Below, in pieces: positions 56,714 to 64,000 of a stretch of 64,000 nt of DNA (position 1 is the stretch's first letter; every line of letters starts with the position of its first letter). The stretch comes from Novibacillus thermophilus (GTDB lineage: Bacteria > Bacillota > Bacilli > Thermoactinomycetales > Novibacillaceae). The DNA lies in the NCBI RefSeq assembly GCF_002005165.1, contig NZ_CP019699.1, positions 2,976,001-3,040,000 of the forward strand, in the 5' to 3' direction. A model generated the notes under the pieces. The model worked only from the letters and a program-made list of their open reading frames with translations, was not told the origin of the DNA and ran no database searches. The translations under genes were made by a program, and so were the position numbers.

Positions 56714-57556
56714 TTACTCACTTGGATTGAGCTCAAAAATAAAATTGCGCGGCTCTTTGAAGTCTGTCGCAATGTCCGTATCGTTTACCGAAAGTTCGAG
56801 CCCGGGCGGATTGCCGACTCGAATGTACAGACCGTTTTTCGATGTGAACTGTTGGGAATCCCCTTCCGCCAACACTTCTGAAGTTAAGACCTCTCCTTTC
56901 GAGTCACCTTCCCGCACTTCGACCCACACCCGGTCACTCGTCTTCACGTCCATCGTCAACTCATCTGTTCCGTTTACCGTGTAGTAAATGTTTTCCCCTT
57001 CTTCACTTGTTTTTTCGACTGTAACCGCTGGTTCTACGTTTTCTTCAGTTTCCCGTTCCTCCTGAGTGTCGTCACCTGCATCGTCCACGCCTTCCCCACT
57101 ACTCTCGGAATTCGTTTGTTTCTCGTCTTCGCTGTTCTCCCCTGAAAAAAAGTCCACACCCATGTTGGCCCCGTCGACGGCTGTATAGATGACAGTGCCG
57201 ACGAGAACCAAAAACAGTATCAACAGCCCCCGCGAAAACCACTTCGCTAGCGAAAAGGAAGGCTCTCTCTCTCTGTCAGCCCGGCGGCTCAAGGTTTGGA
57301 ACTCCTGCACAGATTCCAGTTCATCTTCCTCGGGTTTCGTTATCTCGGCAAGCAGAGGTTTCGGATCGATCCCGACGTGTTCAGCGTACGTGCGTATAAA
57401 TGCACGCGTGTAAAAGTGCCCCGGCAACCTGTCAAATCGGTCTTCTTCGATCGCTTTTAAATAATGCGGTTGAATTTTGGTGCTTTCTTGTATATCTTTA
57501 AGTGTCAACCCCTTGGCTTCCCGAGCCTCCCTCAGAGTTTGGCCTACACTGGACAT
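56714..57556 (-). CDS. ymfM: RodZ-like HTH membrane protein YmfM
   Basis: A 280-residue protein has an N-terminal Xre-type helix-turn-helix (LREAREAKGLTLKDIQEST), a single membrane helix (GLLILFLVLVGTVIYTAV, about residues 109-126), an acidic low-complexity linker and a C-terminal beta-rich DUF4115 domain. This is the RodZ architecture; RodZ links MreB to the cell-wall elongation machinery. ATG 57556 follows AAGGAGG; the upstream in-frame extension is rejected. The gene is directly upstream of pgsA. Confidence 0.9.
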   Translation of the reverse strand: MSSVGQTLREAREAKGLTLKDIQESTKIQPHYLKAIEEDRFDRLPGHFYTRAFIRTYAEHVGIDPKPLLAEITKPEEDELESVQEFQTLSRRADREREPSFSLAKWFSRGLLILFLVLVGTVIYTAVDGANMGVDFFSGENSEDEKQTNSESSGEGVDDAGDDTQEERETEENVEPAVTVEKTSEEGENIYYTVNGTDELTMDVKTSDRVWVEVREGDSKGEVLTSEVLAEGDSQQFTSKNGLYIRVGNPPGLELSVNDTDIATDFKEPRNFIFELNPSE

Positions 57557-57594
57557 CTGTGTACCTCCTTCATCGCACGTTAACACGCTTATAC

Positions 57595-58368
57595 TTAACT
57601 GATATCGAAAGAAGAATATCCGGCATTAACAGTCTCATACGTAATCTCCTCGTTCGGATGGCTCCTGAGCTCGATGATGCAATCAAAATCTTCCATCGTA
57701 TACTCAGTCTCACGCACAAAAATGTCGGGATGTTCAATCACTTTAGTCGCACTGTTGCGCAGGACTTCCCGAACGAGCATCTGATGTTTTTCCGAACCCC
57801 GCATCGTGGTCACGATACCGTCAATGATGTAGACGTGCTCATCCGACAGCTCATCGTCGGCTAGCTGGTGGCGCACTGTTTGCCGAAGCAGTGTCGAAGA
57901 GACAAACGTCCAACGCTTACTGGCACACACACTGGCGGCGACAATAGATTCCGTCTTGCCGACGCGGGGCATCCCGCGTATGCCGATTAACTGGTGACCC
58001 GGTCGTTTGAACAGTTCGGCCATGAAGTCGACCAACAACCCCAGTTCGTTGCGAACAAAGCGAAATGTGCGCTGACTTCCAGTATCTCTCTCAATATAGT
58101 GTCCGTGACGGATTGCAAGCCTGTCGAGTATCGTCGGAGGGCGCAATGCTGTAACTGTCACTTTGTCTACATTGTTCAGTAACCGGGACAACGCTTCAAC
58201 TTTTTCTTTTGCTTCCGTCTGCAACAACATCCCCCTGCGCCGGTGGTCGACACCGTTGATCGTGATGATGTTTATTTTCATCATGCCGAGTACAGAGGCA
58301 ATATCCCCCAACAGTCCGGGGCGGTTTTTATGTATTTGGTACTCCAAATACCACTCCCTTGAACTCAT
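57595..58368 (-). CDS. ymfK: YmfK family protein (DUF3388), ACT-like domain plus P-loop
   Basis: A 257-residue protein has an N-terminal ACT-like region (YQIHKNRPGLLGDIASVLGM) that resembles ligand-binding regulatory domains, and a P-loop-like GMPRVGKTES near residue 130. It matches the conserved but uncharacterised YmfK of Bacillales, and the position between ymfJ and ymfM is conserved. The presence of both an ACT-type sensor and a nucleotide-binding loop suggests ligand-gated NTP use, but this is inference. Confidence 0.85.
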   Translation of the reverse strand: MSSREWYLEYQIHKNRPGLLGDIASVLGMMKINIITINGVDHRRRGMLLQTEAKEKVEALSRLLNNVDKVTVTALRPPTILDRLAIRHGHYIERDTGSQRTFRFVRNELGLLVDFMAELFKRPGHQLIGIRGMPRVGKTESIVAASVCASKRWTFVSSTLLRQTVRHQLADDELSDEHVYIIDGIVTTMRGSEKHQMLVREVLRNSATKVIEHPDIFVRETEYTMEDFDCIIELRSHPNEEITYETVNAGYSSFDIS

Positions 58369-58464
58369 GACATCTCGCCTTCCCTGTTTTCCAACAATTG
58401 CACATCCTCATTATAGCACACACAACCACATTACATTAAACCATCAATTCACAGAGTCTACAAC

Positions 58465-58493
58465 AAAAAAAGCCCTTCGCGTCACGGAAGGGC
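58465..58493 (-). terminator. terminator between ymfJ and ymfK
   Basis: GCCCTTC and GAAGGGC (58472-58478, 58487-58493) form a stem followed on the minus strand by seven T (complement 58465-58471). It closes the ymfF-H-I-J unit. Confidence 0.88.
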
Positions 58494-58506
58494 GTACTCG
58501 TCAAAT

Positions 58507-58758
58507 CTAATGGGTTTGGCCGACCAGTTTCACCATTATGTTGGCGAGAGTCTGTTGTTCCTCTTCAGTGCTCACTTCCCACATCTGTTTCAGCAACTTT
58601 TCTTCTCCGTTTTCCGGATGGACTTCTTGCGCTAAGTAATCACCGATTTCCTGTGCCATGTTGGCGATCATTTGATTATCCATACCGAGGGAACGGGCTT
58701 GCTCGACGCGGTCGTGCAAAAACCCCTTCCAATCTTCAAAGTTCTCTAAGACAGACAT
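58507..58758 (-). CDS. ymfJ: DUF3243 protein YmfJ
   Basis: This 83-residue, acidic, helical protein (NFEDWKGFLHDRVEQARSLG, EIGDYLAQEVHPENGEE, ending in ANIMVKLVGQ) matches YmfJ (85 aa in B. subtilis). ATG 58758 has a perfect AGGAGG site. Its function is unknown. It follows ymfI by 77 bases and is the last gene before a strong terminator. Confidence 0.87.
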   Translation of the reverse strand: MSVLENFEDWKGFLHDRVEQARSLGMDNQMIANMAQEIGDYLAQEVHPENGEEKLLKQMWEVSTEEEQQTLANIMVKLVGQTH

Positions 58759-58835
58759 CGTGATCCTCCTTTCGACAAATACAAAATAACGTCTATCTCG
58801 TACTATGTCCCGTTCATCTCGTTTTATGCATCTGT

Positions 58836-59585
58836 TTAAGGAGTAAACCATCCGCCGTTCACGTGCAAAATCTGCCCGGTCATATACCCGCTCTCAGGCG
58901 AGCACAAGTGGGTAACCCAAAAGGCGACGTCTTCAGGCGTACCCAGTCGGTCGAGGGGAATGGCAGCCACAGTCGCCTCCCGGTCTTCGCGACTTAACGA
59001 ATCGAGCATGTCAGTATCAATCGCACCAGGGGCCACGGCGTTAACCGTAATGCCCGAAGGCGCCCACTCTTTAGCCAGCGCTTTAACAAACCCGTTCACT
59101 GCACCTTTGGCAGCTGAGTACAACACTTCGCCAGCGCCGCCCGTACTCCCCCAGATGGAGGAAAGACAGACGACCCGTCCTTGTTTTTGCTTCAAAAGGC
59201 AGGGAGCGACGGCTTTTAGCACGTAAAACAACCCGCGAACGTGTGTGTTCATCACATCCTCGTAATCCTGTTCCGACATGTGCTGAAACAGCCCCGAGTT
59301 GCTGATGCCGGAACAGTATACGACCGAGTCGATGCGTCCCCACCGCTGCAAAGCTGAATGCACCATGCACTTAACAGCCTCTCGGTCCTTCACATCGGCC
59401 GCGACCGTCCACACTTGAGATCCGTTGGTACGGCAAACCTGCGCCACTTCTTCCGCTTTTTCACGGGATTGGTTGTAATGGAGCGCGAGCGTTGCTCGAT
59501 ATGCGCTGAACCGCTTCGCGACGGCAGCACCTATCCCGCGGCTCGCACCGCAAATGAGCACGACTTGTTCAGCTAGCGGGCGCAT
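58836..59585 (-). CDS. ymfI: EF-P 5-aminopentanone reductase YmfI (SDR family)
   Basis: This 249-residue short-chain dehydrogenase has the cofactor loop CGASRGIGAAVAKRF, the NAG-equivalent CSGISNSG, catalytic Ser in LSSIWGS, YSAAK with Tyr and Lys, and VAPGAIDTDM. By family it resembles FabG, but the conserved site beside ymfH/ymfF identifies YmfI, which in B. subtilis reduces the 5-aminopentanone on elongation factor P to 5-aminopentanol. It overlaps ymfH by 17 bases. Confidence 0.92.
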   Translation of the reverse strand: MRPLAEQVVLICGASRGIGAAVAKRFSAYRATLALHYNQSREKAEEVAQVCRTNGSQVWTVAADVKDREAVKCMVHSALQRWGRIDSVVYCSGISNSGLFQHMSEQDYEDVMNTHVRGLFYVLKAVAPCLLKQKQGRVVCLSSIWGSTGGAGEVLYSAAKGAVNGFVKALAKEWAPSGITVNAVAPGAIDTDMLDSLSREDREATVAAIPLDRLGTPEDVAFWVTHLCSPESGYMTGQILHVNGGWFTP

Positions 59586-60870
59586 CGGCCTTTAGCGGGC
59601 GAACGACAGAAGCGGCGCAACGGTCGAGTTGAAAGTGGTGCTGTAAGCGGTCGTTGATATCTTCAACCTGTAAGTTCTCCAACACCGGCACGACCCGGAA
59701 CAAATCAGCTTGGTTGAAGCGATATCGGGTAAACTGGTTGGCGATGAACTCGGGGGAATTCAATTGGCGCAAAAATTCTCCAATTTTCTTTTTGCGCAGC
59801 CGTTCAAACACGTCATCGGCGATCCCTTTGTCAACATATTCGGGTAAAGCGGATCGAATGCGCTGGATCAAGGCGTCCGGGTCTTTCGTGTCTCCACCGA
59901 ACATACTAAATCCGTAGCCGTGTTCCAACACGTAGTCAAAGCCGAACTGATCGTCTATCAGTCCGTCGTCGTACAGTCGTTGGTACAAGTCGGAACTCTG
60001 GCCAAAGAGTGCTTCGAGTGCAATTTGGGTCGCAAATTCCCGCTTGAGAAAATCGTCACCTTGAAGCGCCGACTTCTCCTCTTTAAAGCCCATCAGACAC
60101 TTCGAGATGCCGACAGGAAGCTGAACTTCGTTCAAGGATTGGTGAATGTCCCCGGTCTCTTGCGGATAAAACCGCTTGATCTCCCCTTTCATCTCAAAAG
60201 GTTTAGCCGCCTGATTGTCCCGCACGAGTTGCATAATGTTTTCGTGGTCAACGCCGCCGACGACGAACAGGACCATGTTGCTCGGGTGGTAGAACGTTTC
60301 ATAACATAAGTACAGCGTTTCCTTTGTAATGTTTGCAATGGAGGCAACCGTACCGGCAATGTCGATGCGCACCGGATGTTCACGGTACATCGCCTCGATC
60401 AACCCGAAGTAGACGCGCCAGTCCGGATTGTCGTCGTACATTTGGATTTCTTGACCAATAATGCCTTTCTCCTTTTCCACATTTTCATCGGTAAAATACG
60501 GGTCCTGCACGAAGTTGATGAGCGTCGTCAGATTTTCTTCCACCCGATCGGTGCACGAAAACAAATAAGCGGTGCGGTCGAAACTGGTGAAGGCGTTGGC
60601 TGAGGCACCGTTTTTGGAAAAGTCCTCAAAAACGTCGCCATCTTCTTGTTCAAACATTTTGTGTTCCAAAAAGTGGGCAATCCCGTCCGGCACTTGCACG
60701 CGCTCCCCGTGAGGGGGCTGAAAGTCGTTGTCGATAGACCCGTAGCGCGTCGTAAACGTCGCGTACGTTTTTTGAAAGCCCTGTTTTGGGAGGATATACA
60801 CGTTTAAGCCGTTCGGCAATTGTTCGTGATAGAGCGTTTCCTTCAACTGGTCAAATACGATCGTTTCCAC
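59569..60870 (-). CDS. ymfH: M16 peptidase-like YmfH (EF-P modification-associated)
   Basis: A 433-residue pitrilysin-fold protein keeps the zinc-binding HFLEH in GIAHFLEHKMFE (about residue 68) and the downstream Glu region, so it may be an active protease half. GTG 60870 follows AGGAGGGG. It is two bases downstream of ymfF, and the pair corresponds to the alpha/beta partners of bacterial M16B complexes. Genetic work in B. subtilis links this pair to EF-P 5-aminopentanol modification; the molecular step is not known to me. Confidence 0.9.
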   Translation of the reverse strand: METIVFDQLKETLYHEQLPNGLNVYILPKQGFQKTYATFTTRYGSIDNDFQPPHGERVQVPDGIAHFLEHKMFEQEDGDVFEDFSKNGASANAFTSFDRTAYLFSCTDRVEENLTTLINFVQDPYFTDENVEKEKGIIGQEIQMYDDNPDWRVYFGLIEAMYREHPVRIDIAGTVASIANITKETLYLCYETFYHPSNMVLFVVGGVDHENIMQLVRDNQAAKPFEMKGEIKRFYPQETGDIHQSLNEVQLPVGISKCLMGFKEEKSALQGDDFLKREFATQIALEALFGQSSDLYQRLYDDGLIDDQFGFDYVLEHGYGFSMFGGDTKDPDALIQRIRSALPEYVDKGIADDVFERLRKKKIGEFLRQLNSPEFIANQFTRYRFNQADLFRVVPVLENLQVEDINDRLQHHFQLDRCAASVVRPLKADAPAS

Positions 60871-60872
60871 CT

Positions 60873-62153
60873 TTACCCCTCCTGTCGGTTGCGCAAAAAG
60901 TACACAGTGTCAAGGGTTACTTTGCCTGCCATCTTTTCCACATCACCTTTTGTCGTGCGTCTGATCTCTGACAAAAAGTCGTCTAGGGAGCGACGTCTTC
61001 CTGACAAGACGCCGTGATAGTAAAAGTCAATAAGCTGATTCGGACGATCCTGCATCTCCCGCAACTGATTGGAGAGCATCGTTTGCGTTTGTTCCAATTC
61101 CTGATCGGTGATGCGTCCCTTTCTGAGATCGTCCAGCTGCTGTTCGATAATGTTGAGGGCGCGTTCGAAATTCTCTATTTCGATCCCGGACTGAATGGTT
61201 AAGAGACCCTTGTGCGATTCGAGGCGCGAAGAGGCATAATAGGCCAAACTCGCTTTCTCCCGCACATTGACAAACAGCTTGGAATGGGGAAAACCGCCAA
61301 GAATGCCGTTGTAAACCATGAGCGAGACGTAATCGTCATCTTGTATTCCCGTCTGCGTTCTCAGTCCTAGATTTAATTTTCCCTGTTGGACATCTAGGCG
61401 GTCCACCACGCGGCGCACTTTTTCTACACGGTGTACCGGCGGGGCGACGTCCACTGGTTGAACTTTTTCCCGCTCAAAGCGGAAGTGACGACCGACGAGA
61501 TCGACGACGTCTTTTGGTTCGACGTCACCGACGACGAAAACGTCGACAGGGGCTGTGCGCAACATCTCGTGAAATTCGGCGTGTAACCCTTCGGGGTCGA
61601 TCGCCTCCAGCTGTTGGACGTCACCGTAGTTAAACAAACTGTACGGTTCTCCTTTGCACATCTCTTGGACACAGCGTTCGGCCGCATAACGCATTTTGTC
61701 GTCGATGAGGCTTTCAATGCGCTGCCGCAAGTTTTGTTTTTCCGATTGAACGTACCGGCGGACAAAACCGTTTTCTTCCGTAGCAGGCCTCGTCAAAACT
61801 TCCCCGAGGAACGCCATTCCCCTCTCCAAAAGCGGTGCCGTGTCAGACAAATAGCGTTCGTTGGCAAGTTCCAGCCCGAACTGTAAAATGTGCCGTTCGC
61901 CCCGTTTCATCACATTCCCGTAAAACGTGGCCCCGTACATCTCGTCCAAATGATCTTTTATGGCCTTCAAACTGGGGAAAGATTGTGTGCCGCGGCGCAA
62001 AACTTGCGGGAGGAGAGCGGTGCGCGTGACCGCTTCTTCTGTCAACGGTCGCTGAATGTTGACGACAATCGTGTTGGTTTTGTATTTGTCCGTCGGCAGG
62101 ACGTGGACGTTGACGCGGTTGACTTCTGTCTGCTGAAAAAGCGGCGCTGACAA
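60873..62153 (-). CDS. ymfF: M16 peptidase-like YmfF, non-catalytic partner (EF-P modification-associated)
   Basis: A 426-residue M16-fold protein lacks the HxxEH zinc motif but has the conserved C-terminal RTQTGIQDDDYVSLMVYNGI and SLAYYASSRLESHKG stretches. This fits a partner subunit for YmfH. TTG 62153 is preferred, eight bases after GAAGGGAG; a TTG at 62171 overlaps that site. A palindrome and a TATAAT box lie in the divergent upstream region, suggesting a regulated promoter for the ymfF-H-I-J unit. Confidence 0.87.
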   Translation of the reverse strand: MSAPLFQQTEVNRVNVHVLPTDKYKTNTIVVNIQRPLTEEAVTRTALLPQVLRRGTQSFPSLKAIKDHLDEMYGATFYGNVMKRGERHILQFGLELANERYLSDTAPLLERGMAFLGEVLTRPATEENGFVRRYVQSEKQNLRQRIESLIDDKMRYAAERCVQEMCKGEPYSLFNYGDVQQLEAIDPEGLHAEFHEMLRTAPVDVFVVGDVEPKDVVDLVGRHFRFEREKVQPVDVAPPVHRVEKVRRVVDRLDVQQGKLNLGLRTQTGIQDDDYVSLMVYNGILGGFPHSKLFVNVREKASLAYYASSRLESHKGLLTIQSGIEIENFERALNIIEQQLDDLRKGRITDQELEQTQTMLSNQLREMQDRPNQLIDFYYHGVLSGRRRSLDDFLSEIRRTTKGDVEKMAGKVTLDTVYFLRNRQEG

Positions 62154-62207
62154 TCGATCGTCTCCCTTCAACTCATAATCAGTGGATACATTGGAAAGTT
62201 TAACCTT

Positions 62208-62234
62208 AACAACGTTCAGACATACAACGTTGTT
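62208..62234. promoter_or_regulatory. perfect 9-bp palindrome, candidate operator between ymfF and the phosphodiesterase gene
   Basis: AACAACGTT and AACGTTGTT flank a nine-base spacer; each arm itself contains AACGTT. A TATAAT for the minus strand (complement 62240-62245) lies six bases away, so the dyad covers the likely ymfF transcription start. There is no T run, so it is not a terminator. The binding protein is unknown. Confidence 0.5.
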
Positions 62235-62281
62235 CCTACATTATATACCATCCTTTACCTGACGGAAAGCGAGGTCATCTC

Positions 62282-63700
62282 ATGGCAAACGTCTTGTTCA
62301 TCGTCGTCGACTCCCTCATGCCCCAACCGCTCAACACCCTGTTGCAACAGCGGGAACTGCCTGGCTTTTCCTTTTTGATATCCCACGGCTACCAAACGAC
62401 ACTGACCAGTGTCTTTCCGACGATGAGTGTCGTCAACGACAGTTCCATCCTGACTGGGACGTACCCAGACGAGCACGGCATACCGGGATTAGTTTGGTTT
62501 AAGCGGGACGAGAGCCGGATCGTGGACTACGGGGACGCGTTGGGAAACATCATCCGACAAGGGGCGTTAACAGTCGGACGAGATACAGTGAAACATTTAA
62601 ATGACACGCACTTGAGCCAACAGGTGGAAACGATACACGAATACTTGGCCAAACGGGGCATCTCTTCCGCATCGGTGAATCTCATGGTACGCCGGGGGCT
62701 GTCAAAACACCCCCTGCGCACACCGTTTAACCGCCTGCTCGGTGTTGAAAGCGTGAGCGGGCCAGAGTACTTGCATTTGGGTTACTTTTTGGACGACGGA
62801 ACCGAGAATTTCCCCACTCCTTTCAATCAGTACGGATACGGTTACGACCAGGTGAAGCAGATGACCGTCAACTTGATGACGCATCCGAACCGACCTCGCT
62901 TGATCATCTCGTACTTGTCCGATCCAGACAAGACCATTCACAAAGAAGGTCCTGACGTAAGACGGCCTGTGTACGATGTGGACCGTTTTATCCAACACAT
63001 TCTCGGGACCTTTCCTTCGTGGGAAGACACTCTACAGACGTGGACGATCGCGGTCATGGGGGACAGCGGACAGTCCCATGTGTTACAAAACAAAGCCAAG
63101 GCGTTGATCCGGCTGGACGAGTTGCTATCCCCCTACACATTGCTAGGGATGGGCAAAGGGCAAAATGAGGCTGATTTGGCCGTTGCTCCCAACGAGCGTT
63201 CCGCCTACGTGTATCCGCTCTACAGTCAAATGGATCTCCCGCAGCTAGCAAAACGGATTTTGAGGGATGAACGGGTCGATCTTGTCGCTATGCCAACAGA
63301 TAAAGGCGCACACGTACTGACCGCAAAAGGAGAGCTTTTTCTCCGTAAAGGAGGATCCCAGTCTGATCCATACGGGCAAGCGTGGGAAGTGGAAGGCGAT
63401 CCGGCTCTCCTCGACGTAAAAGGAACTAAAAACTGCTGGGAGTACGGGAAATACCCGGATGTGTTCCGCCAACTGTACGGAGCTGTTCACTCGCAACCGC
63501 CTCCCTTCGCCTTGCTTGCCGCCAAACCTGGCTACGAATTTCAATTTCAGACTTCCCCGACACACGTCGGCGGCGGCAGCCACGGCGGAATAAGTGAAAA
63601 AGAAATGACAGTCCCCCTCATCGTAGGGGGAACGACTCGCAAACCAGTCTACAACCGTTTAGTCGACATGAAAAAGTTTATGATAGATTGCCTTGCATAA
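62282..63700 (+). CDS. alkaline phosphatase-superfamily phosphodiesterase/pyrophosphatase
   Basis: A 472-residue soluble protein of the type I phosphodiesterase/nucleotide pyrophosphatase group. Seen are the metal-binding FIVVDSLMPQ at the N-terminus, VFPTMSVVNDSSILTGTYPDEHG (nucleophile Thr/Ser region), SYLSDPDKTIHKEG, VMGDSGQSHV, and the C-terminal GGGSHGGISEKEM with metal His. There is no signal peptide, so it acts in the cytoplasm. The substrate is unknown. It is divergent from ymfF across a 128-base control region. Confidence 0.87.
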   Translation: MANVLFIVVDSLMPQPLNTLLQQRELPGFSFLISHGYQTTLTSVFPTMSVVNDSSILTGTYPDEHGIPGLVWFKRDESRIVDYGDALGNIIRQGALTVGRDTVKHLNDTHLSQQVETIHEYLAKRGISSASVNLMVRRGLSKHPLRTPFNRLLGVESVSGPEYLHLGYFLDDGTENFPTPFNQYGYGYDQVKQMTVNLMTHPNRPRLIISYLSDPDKTIHKEGPDVRRPVYDVDRFIQHILGTFPSWEDTLQTWTIAVMGDSGQSHVLQNKAKALIRLDELLSPYTLLGMGKGQNEADLAVAPNERSAYVYPLYSQMDLPQLAKRILRDERVDLVAMPTDKGAHVLTAKGELFLRKGGSQSDPYGQAWEVEGDPALLDVKGTKNCWEYGKYPDVFRQLYGAVHSQPPPFALLAAKPGYEFQFQTSPTHVGGGSHGGISEKEMTVPLIVGGTTRKPVYNRLVDMKKFMIDCLA

Positions 63701-63804
63701 GTAGACAATAATAACATTATGTAAACAAAAAAGTCCGCCAAACAGCTGCATAGTCCTTTATAATAGAGTGTGGCAAACATTTTTGTTATTGGCGGTGTTT
63801 TCTT

Positions 63805-64000
63805 TTGCACAAACGGTGGCACGTTGCATTACTCGTTTTGCTGATTACGCTCACTTGGGGCTACGCGTGGGTGCACATGAAAATCGGCTTGGCGTACATG
63901 GGCCCTTTTACTTTTTCAGCATGGCGCTTCGGAATCGGCACGTTGACGCTCCTGTTAGTGCTGTGTTTTCGCAAGAAACTGTTGCCCAAACGAACACACA
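63805..64000 (+). CDS. EamA/DMT-family permease, N-terminal part (cut by window edge)
   Basis: A TTG at 63805 with GGCGGTG seven bases upstream opens a frame that runs off the right edge. Its 65 residues contain two membrane helices with LLITLTWGYAWVHMKIGL and GPFTFSAWRFGIGTLTLL, the usual start of EamA (RhaT-like) transporters. A TATAAT at 63759-63764 may belong to its promoter, although no good -35 box is visible. The substrate cannot be told. Confidence 0.75.
   Translation, partial: MHKRWHVALLVLLITLTWGYAWVHMKIGLAYMGPFTFSAWRFGIGTLTLLLVLCFRKKLLPKRTH

Overview
The window comes from an endospore-forming Firmicute of the order Bacillales. The evidence is spore genes (spoVS, spoVK, cotE), the B. 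subtilis-like gene order glnA/ynbB/spoVK/hfq/miaA/mutL/mutS/cotE/ricA/miaB/spoVS/ymdB/rny/recA/cinA/pgsA/ymfM-K-J-I-H-F, strong AGGAGG-type ribosome binding sites, frequent GTG and TTG starts, sigma-A, sigma-H and Firmicute LexA sites. The species cannot be named from this alone.

Layout. 0-2.6 kb: a small unknown ORF, a hemolysin III family membrane protein and an AprX-like intracellular subtilisin. 2.6-5.7 kb: a thiamin salvage operon thiD-thiM-thiE-thiW on the minus strand behind a TPP riboswitch with a visible terminator/antiterminator switch. 6.2-7.5 kb: a CynX-type MFS transporter. 7.6-21.7 kb: a large ectoine/hydroxyectoine uptake and breakdown locus. The minus strand carries doeA, eutC, a PLP gamma-enzyme, doeB, a homoserine dehydrogenase, an aldehyde dehydrogenase and the EhuBCDA ABC importer. 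The divergent plus strand carries eutB and a PucR-type regulator. 21.8-24 kb: a Xer-type recombinase and the SOS pair yneA/lexA with three LexA boxes. 24-28.3 kb: a CadA-type metal ATPase, glnA and a DUF456 protein. 28.5-32 kb: a decaying island (orphan OpuAC lipoprotein, remnants of an SDR, a PEP synthase/rifampin phosphotransferase and an AraC regulator, and an intact cupin), sitting where glnR lies in B. subtilis. 32-62 kb: the conserved minus-strand housekeeping backbone, with an orphan DNA methyltransferase, an amidoligase beside cotE, and a DEAD-box helicase between recA and cinA as departures from the B. subtilis order. 62.3-64 kb: a plus-strand phosphodiesterase-like protein and the start of an EamA permease.

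How the genes work together. The ectoine locus would import ectoines (EhuBCDA), open the ring (DoeA), deacetylate (DoeB) and oxidise aspartate semialdehyde (DoeC-like), with EutB/EutC feeding in hydroxyectoine. The usual DABA transaminase DoeD and EutA are not in the window. A homoserine dehydrogenase and a cystathionine gamma-synthase-like enzyme sit in their place, which is the most novel metabolic hint here. Four genes linked to EF-P 5-aminopentanol modification (ynbB, ymfI, ymfH, ymfF) occur in the window, and a perfect palindrome overlaps the probable ymfF start region.

Quality note. doeA, doeB and miaA each need exactly one extra G/C inside a short G/C run to restore a full reading frame. 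That pattern looks more like sequence error than gene decay, whereas the PEP synthase and AraC remnants are truly degraded.
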